From Lumbricus rubellus (Eukaryota; Annelida; Clitellata; Crassiclitellata; Lumbricidae), in contig OX243822.1 of assembly GCA_945859605.1 (NCBI GenBank), forward strand, positions 12,429,869 through 12,493,868: a stretch of DNA of 64,000 nt, written 5' to 3'. Made by a program: the position numbers and the translations under genes. Under the pieces are notes generated by a model. It was not told the DNA's origin, ran no database searches, and worked only from the letters and a program-made list of their open reading frames with translations. Shown one piece after another: positions 26,401 through 41,156 of the stretch; the stretch's first letter is position 1; each line of letters begins with the position of its first letter.

Positions 26401-28610
26401 TCTACATAGCACTTTGGCTGGTTCTTAAGTAAGCTTATTCTCCTATCGAACGAAAAACACAAACCTGAAACTCGAGTTTTTCCTTCTTCTCCACCATCTC
26501 CTGCAGCTGTTGCTTGAGGTTGAGGAGGCGCTCCTCCACGGCCTTCAGCTCCTGTCGTTTCTCCTTCAGCTGATCAAGAGTCTTGTTCAGTTCCGCTTCA
26601 GCGAGCTGCATCCGCTCCTTCTTCGGCGCCACGATCTTCGCCACACGATCGTACATCTCCATCGCAAGGACCCACTTGCAGAGACCCTCTGCTGCAGACG
26701 ATGCATTCGCAACCTTGGCTGGATCGAAGTCTGGGTTCGTTATGAAGTCCTTGCGAATCTTCGCCATTGTGGCTGGCTTTTTGTTTTACAGCAAAACATA
26801 TTCAGTCAGAAATTCAGAATAAGTCTTTAGCAATTAATGTGTGTCGATTCTAATCCATCTTAGAAACGTTACCAATAAGCTGGTACCCAGTGCTTAAAGT
26901 GCGGGAAAAGAAGTGCCTGGACGCTACTTACCTTTCCAAAAGAAGTGCCAGGACGCCCCTTAACTTTCCAGGCTGTGCTGGCCAATAAGTGACAGGACGG
27001 CGTTCAGATTTTAAAATAAGTGCATGGACGCCGTCCATGACCGTGCTGCAACGCTCTAAGCCCTGCTGGTGCCCACGCAATTGGTTTATGAGTGGTGTTT
27101 TATAAGTTTAGAGTTTAAAATCTGTGCATGTTATGTACCGGTAACTTCGGTAAGTGTGTAAGTAGGCCTATGCATGCATCGATCGAGCCAAGCGTATTAC
27201 AAACCACTAATACCATGCTGCCTCTTTTGCATGTGGGAGACCATTATATAGCACTTACAGACTCCAATCAAATCTAATCTAACATAATTTTATCTAATCT
27301 AATCCAAGATATTCTAATCTGTAAGTAGAGATTTTACCAGTATGCTGTCTTTGTCGTATTCCTTCAAGTCTCTAAGGAAATTCATCTCGCTGAGGAGCTT
27401 CTTTGACGGTCCCCAGTAGTCCATGATCTAGAAAATATTATATGAATATAATATGACTGAATACTAAAAGTCTTCATCTTCTCAATTTTTGACAATTCAA
27501 TGTCACAGGTACATGTAAGTTGCATGTACGGACTTAATAGAACATTCGTGTTCAGACTGGAAATGACAAAGGTAACAAATAAACAAGGTAACAAATAAAC
27601 AAGGGAACACATAAACAAGGTAACAGATCAACAAGGTAACAAATAAACAAGGAAACAATAAACAAGGTAACAAATAAACAAGGTAACACATAAACATGGA
27701 AACAATAAACAAGGTAACAAATAAACAAGGTAACAAATAAACAAGGAAACAATAAACAGGGTAACAAATAAACAAGGAAACAATAAACAGGGTAACAAAT
27801 AAACAAGGAAACAATAAACAAGGAAACAATAAACAAGGAAACAATAAACAAGGAAACAATAAACAAGGCAACACATAAACAAGGAAACAATAAACTAGGC
27901 AACAAGTAAACAAAGTAACAAATAAACAAGGTAACAAATAAACAAGGTAACAAATAAACAAGGTAACAAATAAACAAGGTAACAAATAAACAAGGTAACA
28001 AGTAAACCTGTTTACAGTGTTTAGTGTTTATTCGTCTGTAAGAAAACTACCAAGATACATCATCAGAGAGCTCCGAATTGAAAGTTAAACGATAAATCAG
28101 ACATTATTAAGTATCACCTTGACTTGACCTCCCCAGATTCTGACATGGCACTGCACATAAAACACCCATGATACGAAATTTTAATAAATTATTTCTGAAG
28201 ACTGCTGCAGATCGTTTCTACCAGTACAATATGTAAAAACACGAAATAAACAACACATTCCTATAATAACCTTCTGTCCTGTTCCAGCAGGATCGACGAT
28301 CTTCTCTGGAGCAATGTTCTTCATCACGCAGACGGCAGCCATCACCAACTTCACTCCAGCAGGAGGGTTGATCATCGACTTCACGATCGTAATGTCAGAA
28401 GGCTAGACGAACAGCAAAACGAAAACTAGATATGAAGTAAACCATAATGGTTTGATTCTTATAATTAGCCATGGGTTAGTACTTGCGAAAATAGCACTTT
28501 ATAGATGCCATCGTCACAATCACAGCCACTGTCATCGTCGTCGTCATCATCATCATCACCACCGTCACCGTCACCATCACCATAACCATCACCATCACCA
28601 TCACCGTCAC

Positions 28611-28656
<46 letters not shown>

Positions 28657-28684
28657 GTCGTCGCCGCCGTCGTCGTCGTCGTTG

Positions 28685-28767
<83 letters not shown>

Positions 28768-31700
28768 GGTTCCGTCATCATTACCTTGAGAGTATTGAGT
28801 GCAGCAATGGCAGCCTCGAGCGCTGGAACGGCCTCTGCCAGTTCTGCCTCGCATTCGTCCTTGAGCGCCTGAGCAGAGGCGGCCTGTCGCTTGGCAACGA
28901 CCTCCTCCGCACGGACGATCTCATTTGTGTACTCCATCTCCTGAGATTCCTTATCAATGAACTGCATCATCTTCACGTTCTCTTCGGCCGTCTTCAGCAG
29001 CTGAGGTTGCAGCTCCTCCAACTCTTTCTGCATGCACGCCACCTGGACACAGAGAGACAGATCAGAGGGTTGGAGGCTACAAAGGGTCGTATAATCACAA
29101 AGGGGCCAGAGGTCACAGATGCCAATATATCATAGAGAGTCATAGATTACAGAGGGTCGGAGGTCACAGAGGGTCAGAAATGGTAGAGGGTCATAGATCA
29201 CAGAGGCCAGAGAAGGTCACAGATGATCAGACAACAAAGGTTCAGTGAAGATTGCAGAGGGTCAAAGATTTCAGAGGGTCAGAGGTCACAGAGTGGTCAG
29301 AGATCATAGGTAAAAGATCCCGGAGGGTCTGAGAAGATCACAGAAGGTCAAAGAATATTACGGCGGGTCAGAGGTATTAGATGGTCATAGATGGTAAGAG
29401 ATAAACAAGTAAAGCACTTAAAATAGACAAAGCAAAAGCTACTTTCGTTGCTCAACATTATTCAGAGAGAAATCTAATCAGATTATCAGACATTTCTTTT
29501 ATCTAGAAATGGACGCCAGAGCAGCCAATTTTGAAGAGGGAACTGGTCGAGCCCTCAAGATCCGATGAAGCTACCTACACTCCTACAGCCTTAGGCCCTT
29601 ATTCCATGTGTCACAGAGCAGAGCGACTAGTAAAAAAATCAGACACAAATGATTAAAATGTATATCAATGAAGTCAAAAAGCTCTCTCCGTTGACGCGTT
29701 CATTGTTAATAACTGGTACCTGGAACACATCTTTACACTGTCTCAAACTACCTTTTGTATTGTATTGGGTGTTTAACACAGGGAGCGCCTCTGACTGGTG
29801 TGCACTGTGAAAGGAACTTCATAAATTTACAGATACAATACAATACAATACAACACAACACAATACAATACAAAAGCAGTAGCCAAGAAATCCATATGAG
29901 TTACCTGGGAAGAAGCAAAGGCCAGCTTCTCAAGGCCAACAAGATATCTCTTCTTAGCCTTCATGGTTGATTCCTGTTTCTGCGTAATCAGAGAGTTGAA
30001 CGACCTCAGAAGCTCCAGGTATGACGTAGGAGTCACATACGTACAACGACCCAAACTCCTCCGAAACCTGGTATTAATATTCAAAAGGGTTAATCATACT
30101 TGCTCATTCACAATTCATTCGAGTATTCATATATTACCTCCTCAAGAGACCTACATGTACTCATGGCCAATTTTCCACACTTCTTACACCCTCCGTCCGT
30201 CCGTCCGCCCTCCCTCTTCCTTCCCTCCGGCTCAGTGTTCGTGCTGTTGGCTGGAGCGCCTCTGAGTAATAAACTCGAAAGGGGCGCTATACCAAGGGCT
30301 CATACATAAGTATGTACATATAATTATTATGTGGGTGCACATGTAGATTTCTTGTTACATCCATAGTAGTTTTTCCATGATATCCTTAACTAATTTTTCC
30401 ATGATATATCCTTAACTAGTTTTACCACGGTATCCTTAGTCCAGTTTAAAAATCTACTACACAGCTGTCAAAAAATCTTAGAAAGCTAACTCGTTAAAGA
30501 GTCAGTACTCAGTAAAGAAAAAAGTTGGCTAATTGACGATTAAAATTTGTGAAATGCTGTATACAAACTCGGAGGACAGTTGGTCGGCCGTGGTGTGAAA
30601 GTACTTGCAGATGTGTACTGTCTGCTCTTTCTCACGTTCACCAACATCGACATTTTCAAGGTACTTGTTTGCAACAGACACCAAAGCATTCTCAGGCCAC
30701 TCCTACATGCCCAACAACAACAGCAACTGACCAAAGTAAGAAAAATAATTTAAAAAATAATACCGCTTTATAAGTAACAGGACAGGTAACATAACACAGT
30801 TATTGTGATAGCAGGGCTTTTGTAACGTGCAGTTGTACACAAAACGTGCATTTCTCAATGTATTTGGGCAGTTGTAAAGCACTCCTGTACAGTGAAAACT
30901 AGCAAAAAAGGTAATTGTCTTCCGATTGGAAGTAATTTACTATGGAGGATGGGAAAGGAAAGAAGGAGTTGTGCAGTTCTAAAAATTCCTTTAAAACAGC
31001 TCTGTGTGATTGTAGAAAAAGGTTAACAGATTTTAAAGTACCGGATGTGGTCTGCTTTTCGGACATTTTCAGAAAAGATGTCTGGGTTCAGCATTTGTTT
31101 TTTCACCCCTCCCCAAAAAACCCATGAATTCCCCAAAGCAGAGAGGACTAGATTAAACACTGAGATTCCTTATAGATAGAAAAGCCCGGGACAGATGATA
31201 GGTATGCGATACTTGACCCTCTGCCTATCGATTTTGTTTTGATAAAGCGCCTGTGAATAAGCTGGTTCCCGCGATTTCGTTTTGTGGACGCTGTAGAAGT
31301 CTCGAGATTACGATTACGATTACGATAGGCACTGATGGTGGAGACATTGAAAAATCTGCAGAACTGTCACCTGGAACATGGCTCTTTTTGACGTGCAGTT
31401 GTACACAAAATGTGCAGTTCTAAATGGGTTTGTCCAGCTGTAGAAGCACTTCGGTACTGTTAAAACTAGCAAAATATGGTTTGTTTGTTTGTTTGTTTGT
31501 ATGTGCACTTGTTATAGCGCCCCTTCAAGCTCTCTCTACTCAGAGGCGCTCCCGATGCAGAGCGGACACTGCATCGGAGTTTCACGCATTGTCCTCCAAT
31601 TTTAAGTAATTTACCATGAAGGATGGGAAGGAAAATAAGAAAAATAAGGAGTTGTGCAGTTGTAAAAATTCCTTAAAAACAGCCCTGACCTGGAACCAGT

Positions 31701-34700
31701 CTATCGTGCAGCAGTTGATGAGGGAGGGGTACTGGCGGAGACGGTTTCGAAACGCGTCTCCAACGGGACTGAAGGCTACGATGACGTGTAGGTTCTCACG
31801 GCATCTCCTCACGAAACAAGCAAACGCCGCCATCAACGTAAACTCTCCGTCTACCTCGCCATCAAGGACGGCGGATCGCATCAGCTGGAAAAAGGATACC
31901 ATGGAAAAACTAGATAAGGATATCATGGAAAAAGTAGTTGAGGATATCATGGAAAAACTGGTCAAGGATGCCATGGAAAAATTAGTTAAGGATAACGTGG
32001 GAAAATCATGGAAAAATTAGTTAAGGATACCGTGGAAAAACTAGTTAAGGATACCATGGAAAACTAGTTAAGGATACCGTGGTAAAACTAGTTATGGATG
32101 CCAAAGAAAAACTAGTTAAGGATATCAGAGGAAAGTAGTTAAGAATATAATGGAAAAATTAGTTAAGGATATCATGGAAAAACTAGTTAAGGATATCGTG
32201 GTAAAACTAGTTAAGGATATCATGGAAAAACTTATTAAGGATATCAGGGGAAAATTAGTTACGGATACCATGGAAAACTAGCTAAGATTATCATGGAAAA
32301 ACTAGCTAAGGATACCATGGAAAAACTAGTTAAGGATATCATGGAAAACTAGTTATTACAAATTTAATCACTGCTCTATTATAATTGGTTTACTATTCAA
32401 AACTCATACAGTAGCCTACACTTAAAACTTGCCTTTTCAGGGATTAATTTTTACAAGGACGTGGAACAATTTCATTAACTTAAAAATCGATATCTATCCA
32501 TATAAATGTAGGCCTGCGGTATCTGTATAATTTACCTCCATGATTTCAACCGTGTCATCACCGGTAAACAAGTTTGGTACTTCGCCAGAGTTGAGCATGC
32601 TGTCGATGTCCTCGAGAAAGACTTCATCCTTGATCTGTGAGTCTGTGATCAGAAAGATGCTCGGCTTGTTGTGTCCACCGGTATTCTTCAGCAGCGTCTA
32701 CAATGCACCAGCAGCAGAGTGTGACTGGGAAATCCACGAAACAAGAATAGTAAGTATACTGCTATAATTATAGAGTAACAGAGAAATGGTCGCTTTGGTT
32801 TTGATTTGTTTCATCGTCCTTCTTCAGATTTCTGGCGTCTTCAATGTATGTATTAGCGCTTGTTATAGCGCTCCTTCAGGATTTCGCTCCCGACTACAGC
32901 ACGGACACTAAGCATATACCTAGGTTACTTTACAGATGATAACATCATTCTGGCTAACTGTAATTTCAATGATTTTATTCAACACCAATTAACTTCAAAC
33001 AAACCACACTGTTACAAACAGCATGGCCTAAAAGTAACCAATTAGTAATTAGCAGTAAAATATTATAAAGGTAGAACACGACCATGAAAATAACAGTTGT
33101 TGAATGCAAAACAATAACCAACACAATCAATCAATCAATGACTGGGAAAAACAGTCTTGGAAGATCCCAAACCTCCAATCACAAAGTCTTTCATGGCTGA
33201 ACTTTCCTTTGCGGGATCAACAATTTGGGATGATCTTCCAATGTAGCTATGTCTGCTACAAATGATAAATTCTTTGGCCTTTTATTTATCGTTGAAAACT
33301 GTTCTTTCAGCCACTGCAGGACAAGGAGCGCCTCTGAGTAGGTTTCTGAAGGGCACTATATAAATCAGGTCCATATGGATTGATTGATTGATTGAGTGAT
33401 TGAGTATTTGATTGACTGATCGGTTGATGGATTGATTGATCGATCGACTGATAGGTTGATTGATTGACTGATTGATTGATTGACTGATTGGTTGATTGAT
33501 TGATTGGTTGATTGATCAGCTACCTTAACATCTTCTCTCCATTCCGTTTTCCCATAACTTTTCGAGATCTCCGGTTGGAAAACGGTAACGTTTGACATGA
33601 AAGCTGCCAGTCGCGTCAGTGATTGCCTTCCGCTGCCTCCGACTCCAACGAGAAGTGCGTTTCCACCTGGAATGCGCAGCACTCTGGCAATGCGGGACAA
33701 GTGCTCCAAAACATACCTGGCAGAAATGAACCATCAATTTACTAATCAGCATTAGGACTAAGTACGGAAGTAGCCTATATATTTTTTTATTTATTTTTGT
33801 TTTTCTATTTCTAGAGCGCCCCTTCAAGATCTCTTCTGAACAACCATAGAGTCATAGCAAAATAAAAATTAAACAACTGGATTTTTCTGAGAAGAATGAG
33901 AACAAAAAACCATTTCTTGCTACTATACATTGTATGGTTACGTTTATGGCTATGGTTATGGCTATGTATATGGTTATAGGTGTGGCTATGGTTATGTTTA
34001 TGGCTATGGTTATGGCTATGGTTATGTGTATGGCCATGGTTATAGTTACGGCTATAGTTATGGCTATGGTTATTGGTTATGGCTATGGCTATAGTTATGG
34101 CTATGGTTATGACTATGTTTATGGTTGTGGTTATGGTTATGGCTATTGCTATGGCTATGGTGATGGTTGTGGTTATGGTTATGGCTATTGCTATGGCTAT
34201 GGTGATGGCTATGGTTATGGCTATGGTCATGGTTATGACTATGGTTATGGCTACATGTATGGTTATGGTTATGGCTATGGTTACGGCTATAGCTATGGTT
34301 ATGGTTATGGCTATGATTAGGGCTATGGTGATGGTTATGGCCATGGTTATGGCTATAGCTATGGTTACGGCTATAGTTATGACTATGGTTATGGCCATGG
34401 TTATGACTATGGTTATGACTATGGTTATGGTTATAACTATAGTCATCTGTTCACCGGAAGATGACGAGGTTCATTCTCGTCTTCATCGTGTTGTTGTATT
34501 CCTCAAGACACATCTCGACGACCGAGCAGAATCCTGCGAGTGACTCCACCTCCTCGTAGATCCTCTCCTCCGCCTCTCGCTCTGCGATCAGATAATCGCC
34601 GAACATCACGTTCCTCAGACATTCCTCGAACGGCTGACAACAGAAGAAGAAAGACAACAACGTCCTTCATTAATTCATTCATTCATTCATTCATTCATTC

Positions 34701-37700
34701 ATTCATTCATTCCTTTCAAGAATTTATATAGCGCCCCTTCAAGAAATCCACTCAGAAGCGCTCCCAGTCCAACCACGGTGAAACAAAGAAGTTTTAAGGA
34801 GCTTGCAGAACACAGACGAGTCAACCCTAGGTAGCAGGCGTATCTGCAACGGGAGATTATTCCAGACAGATGGACCTACAATTGAGAAAGCACGACGCTC
34901 TAGGCTAGTGTAGGCTGCACATACTGTCTTGTGATTTTTTTGTGAACAATAAATTGAAGCTTTGGATGTGATTTGTCGATTTAATTCTAAATAAACAAAG
35001 GTCATACCTCTGACTTTCAGATACCATACAAAGTTACAGGTCTACTAATACTGCATAGACACACACATAAACATGAAAATAAAATCTGCAGCCCAACCTG
35101 CTTCAGCTATTACCAAATCCACACGAGCACTTCCGAATAGTTACCCTAATACATCGAAGAGATACCATAATTTTATAGACATTTTTGAACGAATGATTTA
35201 TCAGCATTCGCAATAATTTACAAGGTAGCAGAATATACGGCAGCAGAGATTTTAAAGATCCCAAATGTCCTGGACAGTTCTACTAATAACCTAGATTAAA
35301 AATATGGGCAAAAGAGGGTTAAACATGCGCAGAAGGTTAATAATAAATATCTGCACCTGCTCGTCTGCTCCTTCTTCAGTGTTCAGCAGGTGAGAGAAAA
35401 CTTCCTGATACTTGCTCTTGAATCGACTTTTGCAAAGGCCTTTGATCAGACTGCAACACAAAATAATTACGAACGTCATTACAAAAATCACGCTTTCTTT
35501 CAGTGTATGATGACACATTGACACTGACAAGGGTTGAATGTCAACATTTATTTTCCATTTATATTTTCATTTCATGATAGGCTACATAGGCATAGGCATA
35601 GGCGTACGGGAGATTTCAGCAGTGGGAGGGTCAAGATTTTACTTCCGCCCGAAAAATAAATCTCGTGGTGGAAAATACTTTTTCCCCAGACAAAAAAGTT
35701 GAGAACCTTTTTTTAGTCATCGGGTTGAAATCTCGTCTCATGAATAATACTATTTCTAGTTTTTTAAAAAGGATTTTGCCGGGTCTGCTTTTCCCGAAAA
35801 ACAAACTTGCATGAAATTTGAGGGGGGCATTTGTCCCCTCTGGACCCCCGTTTCGCACGCCTATGTACATAGGCGGTCCTAATAAGCGGGACACTGATCC
35901 CCTTCTTTGTCCTCCTGTCGAATCCATGTGCCGTTGTTTCTTGTGTCATTGTCGTGAGCCGATAATTATTTGAGATAGTAAAATTGTCGCATTTTTTCCA
36001 CAAATGGCGATATTTTGATCAGCAATTTCTCAAAATTATGACCTCACTTGAACATCGTAATTTTTTATCAAGTTTATGGGGGAGATGCTAGACATCAAAA
36101 GTGCGTCGGTGTGAATTCCCACGATGTTTAGGCCTATATCTTATGATTTTACCACTAGCTTTTTAGCCACTTTCACTGGTTCATATAATTAGTTTACAAA
36201 AAGTAACTGCACAAAATCTGATTTTTCAACTGCACAATTTGCTTTCCCAACTACACAATAATTTGTGTCCAGCTGTACGTAGGCCTACACCACCGCGCCC
36301 AACAATCACATGGATCAAAGTTTAATGAGCAATTGTGACTGAACTGGCTCCAACAACTTAGCTGTTTAGGCACTGAAGAAATCTTCATACCACAGCCACC
36401 ATGATTAGTTTTAAATATTAGCCTCTAAGTCACCTAACACTTACCATGTCTCATCTGATCCTCCACCTTCCAATTCCCGACCCAGACAACACCCCACCCC
36501 TGGTTGATGTTCAGCCCCTCTGATCATATGGCAACTGACCCGGATATTCGTTGGACTACTTTTACGGACAACCCTTTTGACTCAACGCAGTGCTCGTGAA
36601 TAAGCTGGTGCCTCGCGTGCGCTTGGCTTTCGAGTGGCGCTTTAGAAGTTTGAAGATAACGATTACGATTACTTACTCTGACAGCCAGAGTCGGTCGCTG
36701 GGATCGACAAGTCGGTCGTAGAAGACCCTCATCACTTCATGAGCCCACAACCTACAACAGAAACAACAACCACCTGATTTAATTGTTGAATAGAACATTT
36801 GGTTGATCCACTGGTTGCTGAGTCAAATGACAAGACAGTCAAATACAATCAATCGATCAATCAATCAGTCAGTGAGTCAATCGATCAATCTATCGACTAA
36901 TCAATCAATCAATCGATCAATCGATCAATCAAACAGTCAGTCAGTCAATCAATCAATCAATCGATCGATCGAGTAATCAATCGATCGAGTAATCAATCAA
37001 TCGATCAATCAATCAGTCAATCGATCGATCAATCTATCAAATCAATCAATCAAATCAATCAATCAATCGATCAAACAATCATCCAACCAATCAATCAATC
37101 AATCAATCAGTCAATCGATCGATCAATCTATCAAATCAATCATCAATCAATCAATCAATCAAATCAATCAATCAATCGATCAACCAATCGATCGAACCTG
37201 ATCAAATCATCAGCCAACTAACTGTTCGATAGACGATTATTCACATCAGCTATGAGAGAGAGAGAATTTGGAGTGACCTGATCATGACTTTCTTGTTAGC
37301 GACCTGGTCCTTGTGAATGAGACTGACTCCCATGATGACGCGACTGAAGTCGCGTAGATTGAAGATGTAGTGCGACTTGGCCGGAGTCGGAAGCAGATTA
37401 GTCATCGCCTGCTTGTAGACATCCATCGTAGCCAAGACAATGTCGTTTCCAAGGCGGAGAATGTCAGCGGAAAAATCCTCTTTCTGGAAAGAACAGAGTG
37501 ATGGAAAGATTTGTAGGCTAATTAAGAAACATTATTTTGTGCAGCAGCGTCGCCGTCAGGGTGGATCGGTTCCTGAGCAGAGCACAATGCGTATAAAGTG
37601 CAACCATAATACTGATGATAATGTAATGTATTCAAATGTCACAAATTGGGGTTATTGAACAGGGGTTTACATGAAGGGGAGGGGATATTTCTGAGGTTAT

Positions 37701-40700
37701 TCTTGGCGGGGAATCATTAATTTTATGCATAACAAGTTTTAGGTAAGTACTCAACCTGTTATTCAGAAACAACTTATTGCTAAAACAGGAAGAAAGAGAC
37801 TTGGCAGATATAATAGAAGCCGACGATACAAAGGAAAGATGTAGATGAAGAAGACCAACGAAAATATTTTGAAGAAAGTGAAGAGAGAATAAATAAAATA
37901 TAAAAAGCAGGATTTTAATTCATCATCAATAAGAACAACAACATCACCATCCAATAGAAGCAGCAAAAATAAATATTTAATTTTAGATCTATAACAACAC
38001 CAACAACAATAAAACAACTACAGCCACAAAGGCGCAGTAGCAACAATAACAGCAACAATATAAATCTAATAGTAACTGGACCGAAAACAATAGCATCGCT
38101 AGCAGCAATGACAATGAAAATACTAATATTCAACAACAACAACAACAACAACAACAGGAGCACGTACACCAAAATGCGTTACAATTGCAATGACAGAGGC
38201 ATTTAACAAATCCAAATTTCAAAGGCTTCCTATTAAAGTAGAATTAAGACAGCCAAACAACTAAGCAATAATCAGAATCCACAAGGATAACAAAACAAAT
38301 CTATGAATTAAAAACAACTAAACCTGTCAGACAATGCTCGTGCTCAGCCAGCCAAAAGACTGCTACTCTGAATGGCAACAAAGTGGAAGAATGTAGCAGG
38401 AAAGTCAAACCGAGGAGACTGTATGGTGCTATGGTGATAATTGGTGATAATGGTGGTCGTCGTTTGGTGATGCAGGTGTACAAGTAGGACTGGATAGCTT
38501 GAAGGCTTTGGCATTCAGTCGTGAGTAGAAAATAATAGAGTACGTAGAATAAAATGGTTTCGAACGTCCTATCATTAAAAGACAAAAGACACTAAATTCA
38601 ATTCAAATCCTAAAATATTAAAAAAAACATTCTTAAGAAAGCTGACACATGCAATATATCAGTCACAAAGCATAAAAAATGAATAAAAACTAAAAATATA
38701 TAACAAAATATTGTGGAATTAAATAACTACTAACTACGGCATGAAAATCTAATTACAAAAATCCTAAGAAGATGCTAAGGCATAGGCCTACATAAGATAA
38801 TGTTCCATCTCCAACTGTGCACATGCAATAGTAATCTACTGTAACAGTCTACACTAAAATGTCTACAGTACTAAATCGTTTTTATTATTCAAAAATATCA
38901 TCTGCACAAAACACTATCCAAACACTATCAGCAAAAAGTCTATTAGCCGAAAAACTAGCTGCATCAAAAATGAAAGCATCATGATGGCAGTCTACCAACA
39001 TATAAAGCAAGTATCGTTTTTTCTTGTGTCACCCACAAGGTACCTCAGTATCATCAGTCGATGGTGGAATCAAGGGCTGGAAGCAAGGAACACATTAACC
39101 AACAGAAGAGTATCAACCGTAATTGTAATTGTAATTGTAATCTCCAAACTTCTAAAGTGCTATTCGAAAGCCAAGCGCGGGGCACCAGCTTATTCCCGAG
39201 CGCAATTCCATAACACTATAAAAGGTCAACTATCCAGCTTCTCGATAAAGCAGTGGTTAGCATGCTAGACTGTTAATGGAAACTTGTGCTTCAAATCCAC
39301 TCCAGAACAGTATCTTTAAAAATAAGCAGGAAAGAGGTTTGAATGCAATGCAGTTGCCATAAAAACAATAGTACAGTTACAATCTTACATTTATTGAACA
39401 AGCATGTCTGAATAATTAGGTTAAACAGTGAGTTAACTTAAATCATAGGAAGCAATGGAAATTTAATGTAAAGCTGCACATAATGCATGAGCTCTTTTTC
39501 CGTGGCTGACCCTTGAACCTGGATGGGCTCTGCTGCGCTGCGACTGGTGACTAGAGGTCAAACCACTATGCTCTTTTTGAACTTAAAAACCACCATATTT
39601 AGCCGCGGTCGGACTGGGAGTGCTTCTGAGTAGATTACCTTGAAGGTGAACTATATAAAACGGCGGCCGAGTGGTTATAGCGGCAGGCAGGCTAACGCGG
39701 AGAGTAGGCCTACAGGTTCGATCCCCGTCCGAGGCGATTACTGTATAGGGACCCTGATGAAGTGCATCGCTCACAATAATATTATTCCTCTGCAATACAA
39801 TTGCAGTTGCGCTGTCGAGGCGCGCATGCACTTCTTAGCTCTAGTTCAAATTTCAGCTGTATTGTATTGTATAAAATCCCAATAACAATGAGATAACCTC
39901 ATGAACTTGCATTATAATGGAATCTCTAAATCATCAATCAACGTTGCAGCGCGACGTATAATTATTATCCTACTTTGCTCTTCGTCTAGGGGTGAGCTTC
40001 TGGTCCCGCGGGCTCGCTTGGCTATTAAGCAGCGCCGTGCTTTCTCGGTCGTGGGACCCAGTCACCCACTGTCGAGAACAGTGGTTCTTAACCTTTTCAA
40101 GGGAGCCGAACCCCACGAGAAATCCATGACCATTCACCGAACCCCTCAAATTTGAACAATAATTGTTTTTGCTCAACATACTCTGTGGTATAAGTATATA
40201 AGAAAATGGTAATAGTTGCTTTTAGTGTACGTCATACGATGCTATTTCTGCAGAAAAACAACGAAAAATTACATAGGCCTATCTAATCGGTATAATACCT
40301 TGTATTACTTCAGAGAAAGATGCCTGTCGGTGTCAATTATCGGGAGGTGCACTGGTACAGTAAGACAACACTAAAGTTTACAGGATGAACAGTTTGAATT
40401 TAATAAGGTTTCCAAAAAATTATATAAAAGTTGAAAAAATTGCAGATAATTTTTCACTGAATATGTATATATTTCAGAGGACCTCTGCCGAACCCCTGGC
40501 ACTAGCTCACCGAACCCCAGGGGTTCGGTTGAACACCGGTTAAGAACCACTGGTCTAGAAGGACCTCCGGGTTACGCTTCGCTCTCTATTTGTGGTCCAT
40601 CCAGCTGGGTTCTACAAGTGTCTCAAGTCTTTGTCTTTGTTCGTGGTTGGGCTGGGAGCGCCTCTGAGAAGTTTCTTTAAGGGGCGCTATTTAAATGCTC

Positions 40701-41125
40701 TGAATGAATGAATGAATCAATAAATCGAGATAAATATTTAGTCTAGCAACTGCACATACATTATGCAGACACCAGACCAACCTTAAGGAAGGCGTTGATT
40801 ATCGTATACACACACATACACACATACATACATACATGCATGCATGCATGCATGCATGCATGCATGCATGCATGCATACATACATACATACATACATACA
40901 TACATACATACATACATACATACATACATACATACATACATACATACATACATACATACATACATACATACATACATACATACATACTTACATACATACA
41001 TACATACATGTACATACACACACATACATACATACACACACATACACACATACATACATACATACATACATACATACATACATACATACATGTACATACA
41101 CACACATACATACATACACACACAT

Positions 41126-41156
<31 letters not shown>

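Noticed and set aside
28452..29135. His-rich, Asp-rich and Met-rich ORFs
   Set aside because: Frames through a (CAT)n array; the right part overlaps dynein exon 30 on the minus strand.
30100..30309. Small plus-strand ORFs near 30.1-30.3 kb
   Set aside because: Pro/Ser-rich frames through a CCGTCCGTCC repeat and a LINE tail; no domain or conservation signal.
33934..34543. Gly-Tyr repeat ORF resembling a silk or structural protein
   Set aside because: Translation of the GGTTATGGCTAT minisatellite; antisense to the gene and running into exon 24.
39660..39735. Ser/Leu-like tRNA gene
   Set aside because: D-arm and T-loop motifs are visible but the acceptor and anticodon stems do not pair convincingly; sits next to a LINE tail.
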